From: Candidatus Gastranaerophilales bacterium
GTDB lineage: Bacteria; Cyanobacteriota; Vampirovibrionia; Gastranaerophilales; Gastranaerophilaceae
Direction of reading: 5' to 3'
Assembly: GCA_944323135.1 (NCBI GenBank)
Contig: CALURI010000007.1
Coordinates: 1-64,000 of the forward strand
DNA length: 64,000 bases
Under the pieces are notes generated by a model. That model had not been told where the DNA came from and made no database searches. It saw only the letters and a list, made by a program, of their open reading frames with translations. The translations under genes were made by a program, and so were the position numbers. This document shows, piece after piece, positions 42,881 through 51,509 of this stretch. Position 1 is the stretch's first letter. Every line of letters begins with the position of its first letter.

Positions 42881-44158
42881 TTATTTGAAAATAGTTTGTT
42901 CTCTATCCGGTCCTACGCTTACGATAGAAATTGGGACTTCGAGTAATTCTTCCAGTCTCGCGAGATATTTTTTTGCATTTTCAGGGAGTTTTTCATAATC
43001 TGTAATCCTTGAAATATCTTCTCTCCACCCTTTGTGGGTTTCATATTCGGGTTCTAAATATTTATGGATAAATACATCTGTCGGGTAATTTGTGTAAATT
43101 TTACCGTTTCTAGTGTCTTTGTATGCTGTACAAACTTTTATTTCATCAAATGTGTCAAATACATCTATTTTTGTCAGGGCAACTGAAGTTAGGCCTCCAA
43201 CTAAAACGGAATATTTCATTGTTACGGCATCAAACCAGCCGCAACGTCTTGCTCTTCCTGTTGTTACGCCATATTCATGACCAATTTCCCTTATTTTATC
43301 CCCTGTTTCATCTTTTAATTCCGTAACAAAAGGTCCTTCTCCAACTCTTGTTACGTAAGCTTTTGCAACACCTATAACTTCATCAATCATAGTCGGCCCA
43401 TAGCCTGAACCTGTTGCAGCTCCTCCGCCTATTGGATTTGAAGATGTTACAAAAGGGTATGTTCCATAATCTATATCTAGCATTACACCTTGCGCACCTT
43501 CAAAAAGAATTGCTTTTTTTTCACGTTTAGCATCTTCCAAAACTTTTTGCCAGTCAAAACATACATAAGGTCTGAAAATTTCTGCATATTTTTTGCATAA
43601 ATCTAAAATTTCTGTTTTTGTATAAGTTTTCAGTCCGTAAACTTCTTTTAACGTTTTATTTTTTAATGGAAGTATTATGTCAAGTTTTTCGGATAATGCA
43701 TCTTCTGAATACAAATCTTCGACTTTTAAACCGATTCTTGCCATTTTGTCAGTGTAAGTAGGCCCTATACCTTTTTTTGTTGTTCCGATTTTACCTTTAG
43801 TTGCATTATTTTCTGAATATCCGTCAACTTCTGTATGATAAGGCATTGTAATTGATGCCAGCGGATTAATTTTAAGCCCTGAAACATCAATTCCTTCTTT
43901 TATAAGACCTTGAATTTCTTCTTCAAAGTATTCTGGTAAAATGACTGTTCCTGCACCTATAAAGCAGATTTTATCTTTATATAAAATTCCTGATGGGATT
44001 AAGTGAAATTTAAAAGTCTTGTTATTCGCAACAACAGTATGTCCTGCATTACAGCCGCCTTGATATCTGATAATTAAATCAGCATCTTGTGCTAATAAAT
44101 CAGTAATTTTTGCTTTCCCTTCATCGCCCCATTGAGCGCCTACTACAACCTTATTCAT
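42881..44158 (-). CDS. purA: Adenylosuccinate synthetase
   Basis: Converts IMP, aspartate and GTP to adenylosuccinate in AMP synthesis. From ATG 44158, with AAGGATTAAGGG upstream, the protein has about 425 residues. Key motifs are QWGDEGKAK (P-loop; the usual GKGK is GKAK here), GCNAGHTVV, GTTKKGIGPTYTDK and GRARRCGWFDAV. The frame extends upstream to 44191 but family members start at MNKVVVGAQWGDEG. Prepilin copies 2 and 3 lie on each side in the same orientation as 210-bp direct repeats. Confidence 0.95.
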   Translation of the reverse strand: MNKVVVGAQWGDEGKAKITDLLAQDADLIIRYQGGCNAGHTVVANNKTFKFHLIPSGILYKDKICFIGAGTVILPEYFEEEIQGLIKEGIDVSGLKINPLASITMPYHTEVDGYSENNATKGKIGTTKKGIGPTYTDKMARIGLKVEDLYSEDALSEKLDIILPLKNKTLKEVYGLKTYTKTEILDLCKKYAEIFRPYVCFDWQKVLEDAKREKKAILFEGAQGVMLDIDYGTYPFVTSSNPIGGGAATGSGYGPTMIDEVIGVAKAYVTRVGEGPFVTELKDETGDKIREIGHEYGVTTGRARRCGWFDAVTMKYSVLVGGLTSVALTKIDVFDTFDEIKVCTAYKDTRNGKIYTNYPTDVFIHKYLEPEYETHKGWREDISRITDYEKLPENAKKYLARLEELLEVPISIVSVGPDREQTIFK

Positions 44159-44224
44159 ATCCCTTAATCCTTTCTTTGAAAAACAGGTCAATTACTTATT
44201 TATTTTAGCACAAAAAAATATTTG

Positions 44225-44972
44225 TCATAATCTTATTGGGTAATCACTTTTGAACTCCCAACCGTCAAGTTCTAGTAATCCGGTACATGATTGGTGGAAC
44301 AGGTCAGAAAGGCATAGAGATTTTAATTCATCCCTGCTTTTATCTGTTCTATTTGCGTATGCATATAATTTTGGTGTTTGAGCCCTTCCACTCTTACATA
44401 AGTAAAATACAAAAATATCTCTTCCGCCTTCATTAGGAATTTGGTCACCGTTGATGTCGACAAATATGTCATAACAAGAACCGGTATTTACTATTATGCT
44501 TGTTCCGTCTGATAAATAAATTTGTGGTTTGTTTGTCAGATATTTATTGTTGATTTCTTTTGTACAGGATTCTTCATATTTAATGGAGTTAACGTATGGT
44601 TTTAAATATGTTTCAGCAAACATTTTTGATGCATTTGAGCGTTCTTCTACTTTATCATCGGTAAAACTTAAATATTCCCAATTTTCCATTCCGCCATAAT
44701 CAAGTTGAGCGCTTGTTAATGCTTGTGAAATTACTGAATAAGCTTTTTTTACCTTTGTTGCGGTTGTTTTTTTCTTATGATTAGCAATCAACGTGGGCAT
44801 AGTTAAAGCTGCAACTATACCAATTATTCCAAGAGTAATTAAAACTTCCGCAAGAGTAAAACCAAAAGATTTATTTGAGTGATACTTTAAAAAGTAAGTA
44901 TATTTGTTCAAACCCCTTCTTATACTTGCGTTTTGCGGGGGGGGGCACTTTCAAAGCTTTGTTATAACTCAT
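44225..44972 (-). CDS. Prepilin-like protein, copy 3, behind an out-of-frame poly-C tract
   Basis: As sequenced the frame is open from TTG 44911 (MNKYTYFLKYHSNKSFG then FTLAEVLITLGIIGIVAALTM). The strong start is ATG 44972 with AGGAG upstream. The tract here has nine C, two short of the 11 that would give frame (8 would also work); with nine the frame stops after 34 codons. The periplasmic domain (~180 residues) contains several cysteines (ESCTKE, GSCYD, YLCKSG, SLCLSD, QSCTGL) and differs from copy 2. The promoter lies within the 3' end of the upstream gene (45017). Confidence 0.8.
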
Positions 44973-45019
44973 TTTTCAACTCCTCTTATGCTTCCAACAC
45001 TTTTATTATTTACGATTTA
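44807..45019 (-). repeat. Direct repeat B flanking purA
   Basis: Nearly identical partner of 42651-42864, 2.16 kb away. Its promoter end overlaps the stop codon of the GH15-like gene. Confidence 0.9.
44937..44945 (-). repeat. Poly-C tract (9) in the start region of prepilin copy 3
   Basis: Nine G on the plus strand; the only one of the four tracts that is not ten long. The surrounding sequence is the same as in copy 2. Confidence 0.9.
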
Positions 45020-45033
45020 AATATTTTTGTCAA
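45005..45033 (-). promoter_or_regulatory. Promoter of prepilin copy 3
   Basis: TTGACA (45033-45028), 17-bp spacer, AATAAT (45010-45005). The -35 box lies inside the last codons of the gene that ends at 45017. Confidence 0.75.
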
Positions 45034-46684
45034 GTGTAAGATTTTCTGCTCTTTTTAAATTTTCAAGCATTAATTTTGATGCGTCATATAAAGATGCTTG
45101 TGCCCAGCCAAGAGGAGTATGTGTGCCCGGAACAAAAATTATTTCACCTTTTGAGGTTTTTACTGCCTGATAAGCTTCTGGTATTTGAAAAGGCGGACAT
45201 GGTTTTCCGTTTGCTTTGTACGAATTTTCTCCTGTAACTCTTGCATAAGCACGATTTATGTATTCTGTTTCTTTTTTCAGTGCTTTTTGTAAGAGTTTGA
45301 GAGTTCGTTTGCTCGCATATTTATCTGTTTCGATTTTATCAAGCAGGCGTTTAGCTGCTGTTCCGTAACTTTTTGAAATATCGCTTGTCATAAACCATTG
45401 TGCTTCAGTTTTTTCAGGTAATTTCTTATTATGATCTATTTTATGGCCTGCAGTCATATTAAGGTATCTGTCGCCTGAATATCTTAGAGTTCCATTGGCT
45501 CTTACAAGTTCCGGTGTTGTTTTAGTACCTTTTTCAAGTTGGTTTAGGCGTTTAAAAATTTCAAGGACATCAGAGATAGTGTTATTGCTATATTTTTCTG
45601 TTTGAGCAACAAAACTGAGAGCTCCGTCAAGTATTCTTTCATTATTTACAGGAACTTCTTGCAAGCTGTCATTTTTAATTCTGTATTCTCCCCAAGTAAG
45701 TAAATCTCTTAAACCTTTTTCATCTTTAAAGACTTTTCCGTTCTTGGAGTTAAAAAATCTTTGTCTGACTTTTAAGATTTCTTTATTGTCTGTTGGTGAA
45801 TACATGAGATTTATTATTTTTCTAAAACCTTCATTAATAATTGCAACATCGCTTGTTGGTGTCATAGTGAAAGTCTTTTCTTCCCAAGCGCCTGTTGATT
45901 TTGCATAAGGATAAATAATATTTTTTAAATAGGCTGTGATATTTGTTACCGCATCTATTGAGTTTTGAGAGATATCTTTTGCAGTTTTGTAGCCGTAAGG
46001 CGCGCCTTGTAAACCGTCAAAAATTAAATCTCCCATTGTTTGTAAGTAAAGTCCAGGTGATTCTAGTCTTGTATGCGGAAACCATTTGTGGGATTTCATA
46101 TTTAAGGGATTAAATACATGGCCAATACCATTTTTTGCAGTCGATGCCCAATCATGATTTAATTCATATTCAATTGGGTTATTTATAATCTTGTTTAGTA
46201 TTCTTTCTTGTTTTTTGTAAAATTTTCCGATATTTTCCATTAGCGGTACTGCTGCTTCCGGATATCTGTCTTTTAATATTGGAAAGTATCTGCAACTGTC
46301 TGTAACCCATACGAGTTTGCTCATTAAAGGATTTTCTTTCGGGTTGATAAGACTTGTTGTTATAAAATGGGTTTTATTGTTTATATTTAAATCGTAAACA
46401 CCATTGTTTGTAGCAAAATTAAATAATTCTTTGAAGTTTTCAGTAGAATAATCGGGTTTAATTTTTTCAGCAATTGCTTTATTATGTATTGTTAAATTGT
46501 ATCCGTTAAGTTTTTTTATAACAGGTTTGTAATTGTCAAAAATATTGACCGGAATTTTTCCTTTAAAAGATACGCTGTCATAAGGAATAGAACTTGTTGC
46601 AGAAAATGATAAATTCTTTCTATTTTGAATCTGTGTATTTTTTCTACTCTTAATTTCCCCTAATTGTATTGGTAATATAAACAT
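45017..46684 (-). CDS. Possible GH15 / phosphorylase-kinase-alpha-like alpha-barrel protein
   Basis: A 555-residue cytosolic protein. The sequence suggests an (alpha/alpha)6 barrel with short motifs like those of GH15 and PhK-alpha proteins: KLVWVTDSCRYFPI near residue 125 (compare DxWVRD), RLESPGLYLQTMGDL near 220, and GAWEEKTFTMTPTSD near 275. Match quality is poor, so the assignment is tentative. The N-terminus, MFILPIQLGEIKS with VSFKGK near residue 40, has the MxI start and F-x-G element shared with several other proteins here. A glycogen-synthase-like gene lies at the right end of the window. Confidence 0.55.
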   Translation of the reverse strand: MFILPIQLGEIKSRKNTQIQNRKNLSFSATSSIPYDSVSFKGKIPVNIFDNYKPVIKKLNGYNLTIHNKAIAEKIKPDYSTENFKELFNFATNNGVYDLNINNKTHFITTSLINPKENPLMSKLVWVTDSCRYFPILKDRYPEAAVPLMENIGKFYKKQERILNKIINNPIEYELNHDWASTAKNGIGHVFNPLNMKSHKWFPHTRLESPGLYLQTMGDLIFDGLQGAPYGYKTAKDISQNSIDAVTNITAYLKNIIYPYAKSTGAWEEKTFTMTPTSDVAIINEGFRKIINLMYSPTDNKEILKVRQRFFNSKNGKVFKDEKGLRDLLTWGEYRIKNDSLQEVPVNNERILDGALSFVAQTEKYSNNTISDVLEIFKRLNQLEKGTKTTPELVRANGTLRYSGDRYLNMTAGHKIDHNKKLPEKTEAQWFMTSDISKSYGTAAKRLLDKIETDKYASKRTLKLLQKALKKETEYINRAYARVTGENSYKANGKPCPPFQIPEAYQAVKTSKGEIIFVPGTHTPLGWAQASLYDASKLMLENLKRAENLTLDKNI

Positions 46685-46786
46685 ATACTTTCTCCTTTAC
46701 AATATTTATGAAAAAGTGTAAAAAAATTTTTTGTTGTATATTAATTATTTTGTTACAATATTTAATAGAATTTTATTATTATAAAT

Positions 46787-47812
46787 TTACAATATATTTA
46801 TATCGGATGTATTTTCCCCATTTGAATTTTTTATTATTTTTATTAATTCAGGAATAACTTCAAAAACATCTCCTACAAGCCCACAGTCACAGTGATTAAA
46901 TATTTGAGCATTTGCATCATTATTTATTGCAATAATTTTATCACTGTTTTGCATCCCTACAATGTGTTGAATGGCTCCGGAAATCCCGCATGCAATATAA
47001 AGTTTTGGGGTTACGGTTTTGCCTGTTTGACCTATTTGAATATCAACAGGAGCTAACCCCATATCAACAGCTCCTCTGCTTGCTGCAATGCACCCGCCTA
47101 TTGATTGTGCAAAATTCTTCAAAAGTTCAAAACCTGCTTCATTTTTCATCCCTTTCCCGCCTGCAACGATTATTTCAGCGCTATCAAGATCATTTATTGA
47201 GGTATTTAAACCTTTGACAAATTCTATAAATTCAACCTTTTTTTGAATATTATCGATTTCAGGTTTTATATAAATAAATTTTGTATCTTTAACTGTATTT
47301 TCAGGGGCAGGTTTAAAAACTTTCGGTCTTACAGTTGCCATTTGGGGTAAAGTTTTGCATAATATTGTAGCCATCAATTGTCCGCCAAATGTTGGGCGTG
47401 TTGCTGCAAGTTGTCCTTTTTCATTTATATCAAGTTCTATACAGTCTGCTGTTAATCCTGTATGTAATGATGAAGAAATCCTCGGCGCTATGTCTCTTCC
47501 TTGAGTGGTCGCACCTACAAGAATTATTTCCGGTTTAATCTCTCTTATAATATCAATTGCAACTTTTGAATATAATTCTGTTGAATAATGCGTTAATCTG
47601 TTGCTTTCTGCAATATAAACATAATCAAACCCTGAATTTATAAAAGCTTCTTTAAAATTTTCAGAAAGTCCTGTTTTACATATTAAAAGAGCTGAAACAG
47701 ATGCATTATTTAATTTTTTAGAAAGTTCCTGAGCTTTATTTGCAAGTTCAAAAACAACGGTATGAAGGTAGTTTTCTTTTGTAACTTCTGCATACAACAT
47801 AATATTACTCAT
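46787..47812 (-). CDS. etfA: Electron transfer flavoprotein alpha subunit
   Basis: A FAD-binding subunit that pairs with EtfB to pass electrons from dehydrogenases. From ATG 47812 it is 341 residues. The C-terminal FAD domain is clear: ASRGAVDMGLAPVDIQIGQTGKTVTPKLYIACGISGAIQH. The start overlaps the end of etfB by 8 bp. The extra upstream Met (47827) lies inside etfB and is not needed. The substrate dehydrogenase is not in the window. Confidence 0.95.
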   Translation of the reverse strand: MSNIMLYAEVTKENYLHTVVFELANKAQELSKKLNNASVSALLICKTGLSENFKEAFINSGFDYVYIAESNRLTHYSTELYSKVAIDIIREIKPEIILVGATTQGRDIAPRISSSLHTGLTADCIELDINEKGQLAATRPTFGGQLMATILCKTLPQMATVRPKVFKPAPENTVKDTKFIYIKPEIDNIQKKVEFIEFVKGLNTSINDLDSAEIIVAGGKGMKNEAGFELLKNFAQSIGGCIAASRGAVDMGLAPVDIQIGQTGKTVTPKLYIACGISGAIQHIVGMQNSDKIIAINNDANAQIFNHCDCGLVGDVFEVIPELIKIIKNSNGENTSDINIL

Positions 47813-48590
47813 TGGAAAATCCTCCAAATTCTGTTATTCTTTGGACCAAAGTGTTGCAATCTGAGCAAATTTCGCATTCTGCTCTGTTATGCTCAGGCCG
47901 AAATGCTCGACTTACGTAAGTTGGAGAGCCCTTAATTCCTGTTTCTTCAGGAGTTAAACCGATATCTTCCATCGAATAGACTGTGATATTAGTATTTTGT
48001 GCTTTTATAATTCCGTTTATTTTCGCTCTGCTCGGTTCGTCAAACCCTTTTAGAACGCATAAAAGTGCAGGAAATTCAACTTTAACGGTTTCTAATCCCT
48101 CTTCAATTTCCCGTACTGCATAAACACATTCTTCATCACATTTTTTTAGTTCTTTTACATAAGTAACCTGAGGAATATTAAGCTGATTTGCAACACTGGG
48201 ACCAGTTTGTGCAGTATCACCGTCTATTGCAAATTGACCGCATATAATTAAATCATAATCAGGTAACTTATTTTTAATTGCCGACGCAATAGTTTTACCT
48301 GTTGCATAGGTATCGGCTCCGGCAAATTTTTTATCAGAAATTAAAACTGCATTGTCACATCCAAGTGCAATTGCTTTTTTCAACATACTTTCCGCTTGTA
48401 AAGGCCCCATAGTTAAAACAGTTATTTCAACATTTTTAAGAGTTTTTTTAAGCTTTAAAGCTTCTTCAATTGCATAAATATCATAAGGGTTTATTATACT
48501 TTCAACCCCTTCTCTTTGTATTGTATTATTTTCAGTCCATTTTATATCTGTGGTATCAGGAACCTGTTTTATGCAGACAATTATTTTCAT
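47805..48590 (-). CDS. etfB: Electron transfer flavoprotein beta subunit
   Basis: The nucleotide-binding partner of EtfA, 261 residues. It starts MKIIVCIKQVPDTTDIKW and contains the conserved ALKLKKTLKNVEITVLTMGP and DLIICGQFAIDGDTAQTGPSVA (adenine-nucleotide region) and EEGLETVKVEFPALLCV. In bifurcating Etf systems EtfB binds AMP or a second FAD; the sequence alone does not decide it. It overlaps etfA and lies 9 bp after a 60-residue Cys protein gene. Confidence 0.95.
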   Translation of the reverse strand: MKIIVCIKQVPDTTDIKWTENNTIQREGVESIINPYDIYAIEEALKLKKTLKNVEITVLTMGPLQAESMLKKAIALGCDNAVLISDKKFAGADTYATGKTIASAIKNKLPDYDLIICGQFAIDGDTAQTGPSVANQLNIPQVTYVKELKKCDEECVYAVREIEEGLETVKVEFPALLCVLKGFDEPSRAKINGIIKAQNTNITVYSMEDIGLTPEETGIKGSPTYVSRAFRPEHNRAECEICSDCNTLVQRITEFGGFSNE

Positions 48591-48599
48591 AATAAAACC

Positions 48600-48782
48600 T
48601 TATCTGTGTTGTTGAGCGGATTTTTGTCTTGCATTGGTTTCTAACAAAGCATTATATGCTAACATATACATTGCACATTTTCTTACACTTGGCAAATACC
48701 AAGCACAGCTTTCAAGTGTACAAACTTTATCGATATCGGATCCTGCACTCATCAAAGGGCAGTATGGTATATCTTTAGCCAT
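48600..48782 (-). CDS. Four-cysteine 60-residue protein in the etf operon, unknown
   Basis: A 60-residue protein with four cysteines, in YCPLM, VCTLESCAWYLP and RKCAMYML. The arrangement could bind zinc or an iron-sulfur cluster. Spacing of 9 bp to etfB and 11 bp to the NfnA-like gene makes it a genuine operon member, not a chance ORF. AAGGAGAG lies upstream of its start. No family is recognised. A role as a small electron carrier or complex subunit is only a guess. Confidence 0.65.
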   Translation of the reverse strand: MAKDIPYCPLMSAGSDIDKVCTLESCAWYLPSVRKCAMYMLAYNALLETNARQKSAQQHR

Positions 48783-48793
48783 TATGTCTCTCC

Positions 48794-49636
48794 TTATATT
48801 TTTTCTGCTTGTTTTAGCAAATTACAATTTTCGTCTCGTTTTCTTTCTTGATCTTTATATATTTTTGTTCTGTTTATAACTTCATCAAAGTCAATTTTGT
48901 GAGCATCAAAATCAGGTCCGTCAACACAAGCAAATTTTGTTTCCCCTCCGACAGTTATGCGGCAAGCTCCGCACATTCCGGTACCGTCTACCATAATCGG
49001 GTTCATACTTGCTTCAGTATAAATCCCTTTATCGCGAGTTAAATCAGCCACTGCGCGCATCATTGGCATTGGACCTACAGCTATTGCATAGTCTACTTTT
49101 TCTTGTTTTATAATTCTGTCTAAAACTTGAGTCACAAATCCTTTTTCGCCTAAACTGCCGTCATCTGTCGTGATGAAAAGTTCACTGCAGGCATCTTTCA
49201 TTTTGTCTTGCCAGAATATTAAATCTTTAGTTCTGGCTCCCATAACCATATAAACTTTATTTCCGGCTTCTTTAAAAGCTTTTGCAATTAAATAACAAGG
49301 AGCTGCACCGTATCCGCCAGCCAAACATACAACAGTACCATATTTTTTTATGTGTGTAGGTTGCCCTAAAGGTCCCACTAAATCATGAATTTCATCGCCT
49401 ACATTTAATGAGGCAAGTTGTTTGGTTGAATATCCGACAGCCATAAATACAAGAGTAAGTTCTCCTTTATCTTTATCGATATCTGCAATTGTTAATGGAA
49501 CTCTCTCGCTGTTTTCTTTTGCTCTAAATATTATAAATTGTCCTGCTTTTGCATTTCTTACTACATAGGGCGCAAAAACCTTAATTTCGTACTGTTTGGG
49601 ACAAAGCTCTTTTTTGGATAAAATTTTATATCCCAT
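48794..49636 (-). CDS. NfnA/SudB-like ferredoxin-NAD(P)H reductase subunit
   Basis: A 280-residue flavoprotein of the dihydroorotate-dehydrogenase electron-transfer/NfnA type. An FAD-binding barrel comes first (AKAGQFIIFRAKENSERVPLTI), then an NAD(P)-binding domain (VVCLAGGYGAAPCYLIAKAF). A C-terminal [2Fe-2S] site follows (DGTGMCGACRITVGGETKFACVDGPDFD). NfnB (GltA-like), the usual partner, is absent. The start at 49636 has AAGGAG; a Met further upstream (49657) is not supported. Co-transcription with etfBA suggests a flavin-based electron-transfer unit connecting NAD(P)H, ferredoxin and Etf. Confidence 0.88.
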   Translation of the reverse strand: MGYKILSKKELCPKQYEIKVFAPYVVRNAKAGQFIIFRAKENSERVPLTIADIDKDKGELTLVFMAVGYSTKQLASLNVGDEIHDLVGPLGQPTHIKKYGTVVCLAGGYGAAPCYLIAKAFKEAGNKVYMVMGARTKDLIFWQDKMKDACSELFITTDDGSLGEKGFVTQVLDRIIKQEKVDYAIAVGPMPMMRAVADLTRDKGIYTEASMNPIMVDGTGMCGACRITVGGETKFACVDGPDFDAHKIDFDEVINRTKIYKDQERKRDENCNLLKQAEKI

Positions 49637-49806
49637 AATTTTCTCCTTCTTATACAAATATTATACTATAAAATGCGGAAATTAAAATAGTTATTAAAAA
49701 TTAATATAACAACAAAAATTAGTTATTATGTTAAGGAAATTTTCATACAGGTATATTATTTTATTATTTAGAATTAATTTTTTTTAATTATTAGTTAAGG
49801 AGAAAA

Positions 49807-50352
49807 ATGAATAATAGTAATAATTTTTTAAAGTCTGTTATTGATAATAAAAAAATGTTTTATGAAAGGATAAAATGTAAGGCTTTATGTCATAAGTATA
49901 ATTCAATATCCCCTGAAATGATTGGAACAAGGCTTGAATTGTTAAAAAATATACTTGCCAAAACCAAAACTATTTTTCTGGTTGAACAGCCTTTTATGTG
50001 TGATTACGGTTACAATATAGAGATTGGTGAAAATTTTTATTCTAATCACAATCTTATAATTTTAGATGCAGATAAAGTTATTTTTGGAGATAATGTGCTT
50101 GTAGGTCCAAATTGTGCGATTTATACAAGTACGCATCCATTTGATGTTGCTTTAAGAGAAAAAGGAGTAATTTATACAAAGCCTGTTGTTATTGGTAATA
50201 ATGTCTGGATATGCGGGAATGTTACAATATTACCGGGAGTTACAATAGGTGATAATTCAATAATCGGAGCCGGCAGCGTTGTTGATAAAAATGTTCCCGC
50301 AAACGTTGTAGCTGTGGGAACACCTTGTAAAGTTTTAAAATATTTAAATTAA
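49807..50352 (+). CDS. Maltose/galactoside O-acetyltransferase family protein
   Basis: A 181-residue trimeric left-handed beta-helix acetyltransferase (LacA/Maa/NodL group). The middle motif VEQPFMCDYGYNIEIGENFYSNHN, the active-site His in YTSTHPFDV, and the terminal VWICGNVTILPGVTIGDNSIIGAGSVV with GTPCKVLKYL are typical. It acetylates sugars using acetyl-CoA; the physiological acceptor is unknown. AAGGAG lies 5 nt before the ATG. It converges on a kinase gene 3 bp away. Confidence 0.9.
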   Translation: MNNSNNFLKSVIDNKKMFYERIKCKALCHKYNSISPEMIGTRLELLKNILAKTKTIFLVEQPFMCDYGYNIEIGENFYSNHNLIILDADKVIFGDNVLVGPNCAIYTSTHPFDVALREKGVIYTKPVVIGNNVWICGNVTILPGVTIGDNSIIGAGSVVDKNVPANVVAVGTPCKVLKYLN

Positions 50353-50355
50353 TAA

Positions 50356-51402
50356 TTATTTATCAATTTGGTATGTATATTCAGGTTTTGCGTTTAATCT
50401 TTCTTCTATTTCTTTGAAAGTTAACAATCCTTGTGTTGCTCCAAATGCTGATACTACACCTGCTGAATTAACAGATGCATACATTAAAGCTTTTCCTATA
50501 TCTAATTTGGTTTTACCCAAAGCTGCACAAAAAGTTGATGCAAATGCATCTCCTGCTCCAAGAGTTGATACAACAGGACCGTCAAATACTGGGCAATAAT
50601 AATATTTTTTACCGTCATAAGCATAAGCACCTTTGCCGCCATCAGTAATTACAATGATTTGATAATCTCTTACTTTTAATTTCTTAAACATTTCTTTTAC
50701 ATCAGGGTGAATAAGTGCTTCTGAAAATTTTTCTTCTCTGGTATCAGGTCTTACCTGAATTTGAGTTGCCATTGTTGCTTCTTCTTTGTTCATTACAACA
50801 ATATGTGCATTTTCTAATATTTTTTTAAGATAATTAAATCCTTTTTTCAAACTTGAAGAGCCTGCATTAAAGCATACTTTTACATGATTTTCTTTTGCAA
50901 AATTTACGATATCATCAAGAACTTTGGTACTGTCTCCGTTAAGAGGTGCTATATACAAAAGTTTGGCATTTTTAATTGTATCAAAGTTTATATCTTCTTT
51001 TTTAATTGTTGCGTTTGCTCCGCGGTGAGCTAAGACAGTTCTGTCTCCTTGGAAACTTACAAGAATTATTGAAAATCCGGTACTTTCTTTAGGGTTTTGA
51101 ATTATATTTGATAAATCTACATTTTTATTTTTAAAAGATGCTAAAATCCCTTCAGAATAAATGTCATCTCCTATTTTAAAAATAGCACTGGTCTTAAATC
51201 CCAGATTTGCGAAATTGCAGGCTGTGTTAATACCTCCTCCTCCTACTTGTGATGTGAATTCGGTAATTTCAACTTTGGCCCCGTACGGGTAACTCATAAA
51301 TTCTGATTTTTTGTTTTTTGTGTATACTGAAACAATATTTGCATCATCACTTTCAACAAATACATCCATTGTTGCACTTCCGATAGTTATAACGTCGCAC
51401 AT
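50356..51402 (-). CDS. PfkB-family carbohydrate kinase
   Basis: A ribokinase-fold sugar kinase, 348 residues. The first signature is GGGGINTACNFANLGFKTS (residue ~52), and the second, with the catalytic Asp, is STLGAGDAFASTFCAALG (residue ~285). An extra loop around residues 210-240 (ATQIQVRPDTREEKFSEAL) distinguishes it from plain ribokinase. The substrate is not predictable, but a sugar or a nucleoside is likely. It lies after the pnp terminator on the minus strand with its own start. Confidence 0.9.
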   Translation of the reverse strand: MCDVITIGSATMDVFVESDDANIVSVYTKNKKSEFMSYPYGAKVEITEFTSQVGGGGINTACNFANLGFKTSAIFKIGDDIYSEGILASFKNKNVDLSNIIQNPKESTGFSIILVSFQGDRTVLAHRGANATIKKEDINFDTIKNAKLLYIAPLNGDSTKVLDDIVNFAKENHVKVCFNAGSSSLKKGFNYLKKILENAHIVVMNKEEATMATQIQVRPDTREEKFSEALIHPDVKEMFKKLKVRDYQIIVITDGGKGAYAYDGKKYYYCPVFDGPVVSTLGAGDAFASTFCAALGKTKLDIGKALMYASVNSAGVVSAFGATQGLLTFKEIEERLNAKPEYTYQIDK

Positions 51403-51445
51403 CTTAAATTTCCTCCAATCAATTTTAGCTTAGCACAAAATAAAA

Positions 51446-51480
51446 TAAAACAACAGCCGATATTTTCAACTGTTGTTTTA
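51446..51480 (-). terminator. pnp terminator
   Basis: On the minus strand TAAAACAACAG pairs with CTGTTGTTTTA and is followed by TTTTATTTTG. Confidence 0.8.
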
Positions 51481-51509
51481 TGATTTTTTATAGTGTTTTA
51501 TTTGTTAAA

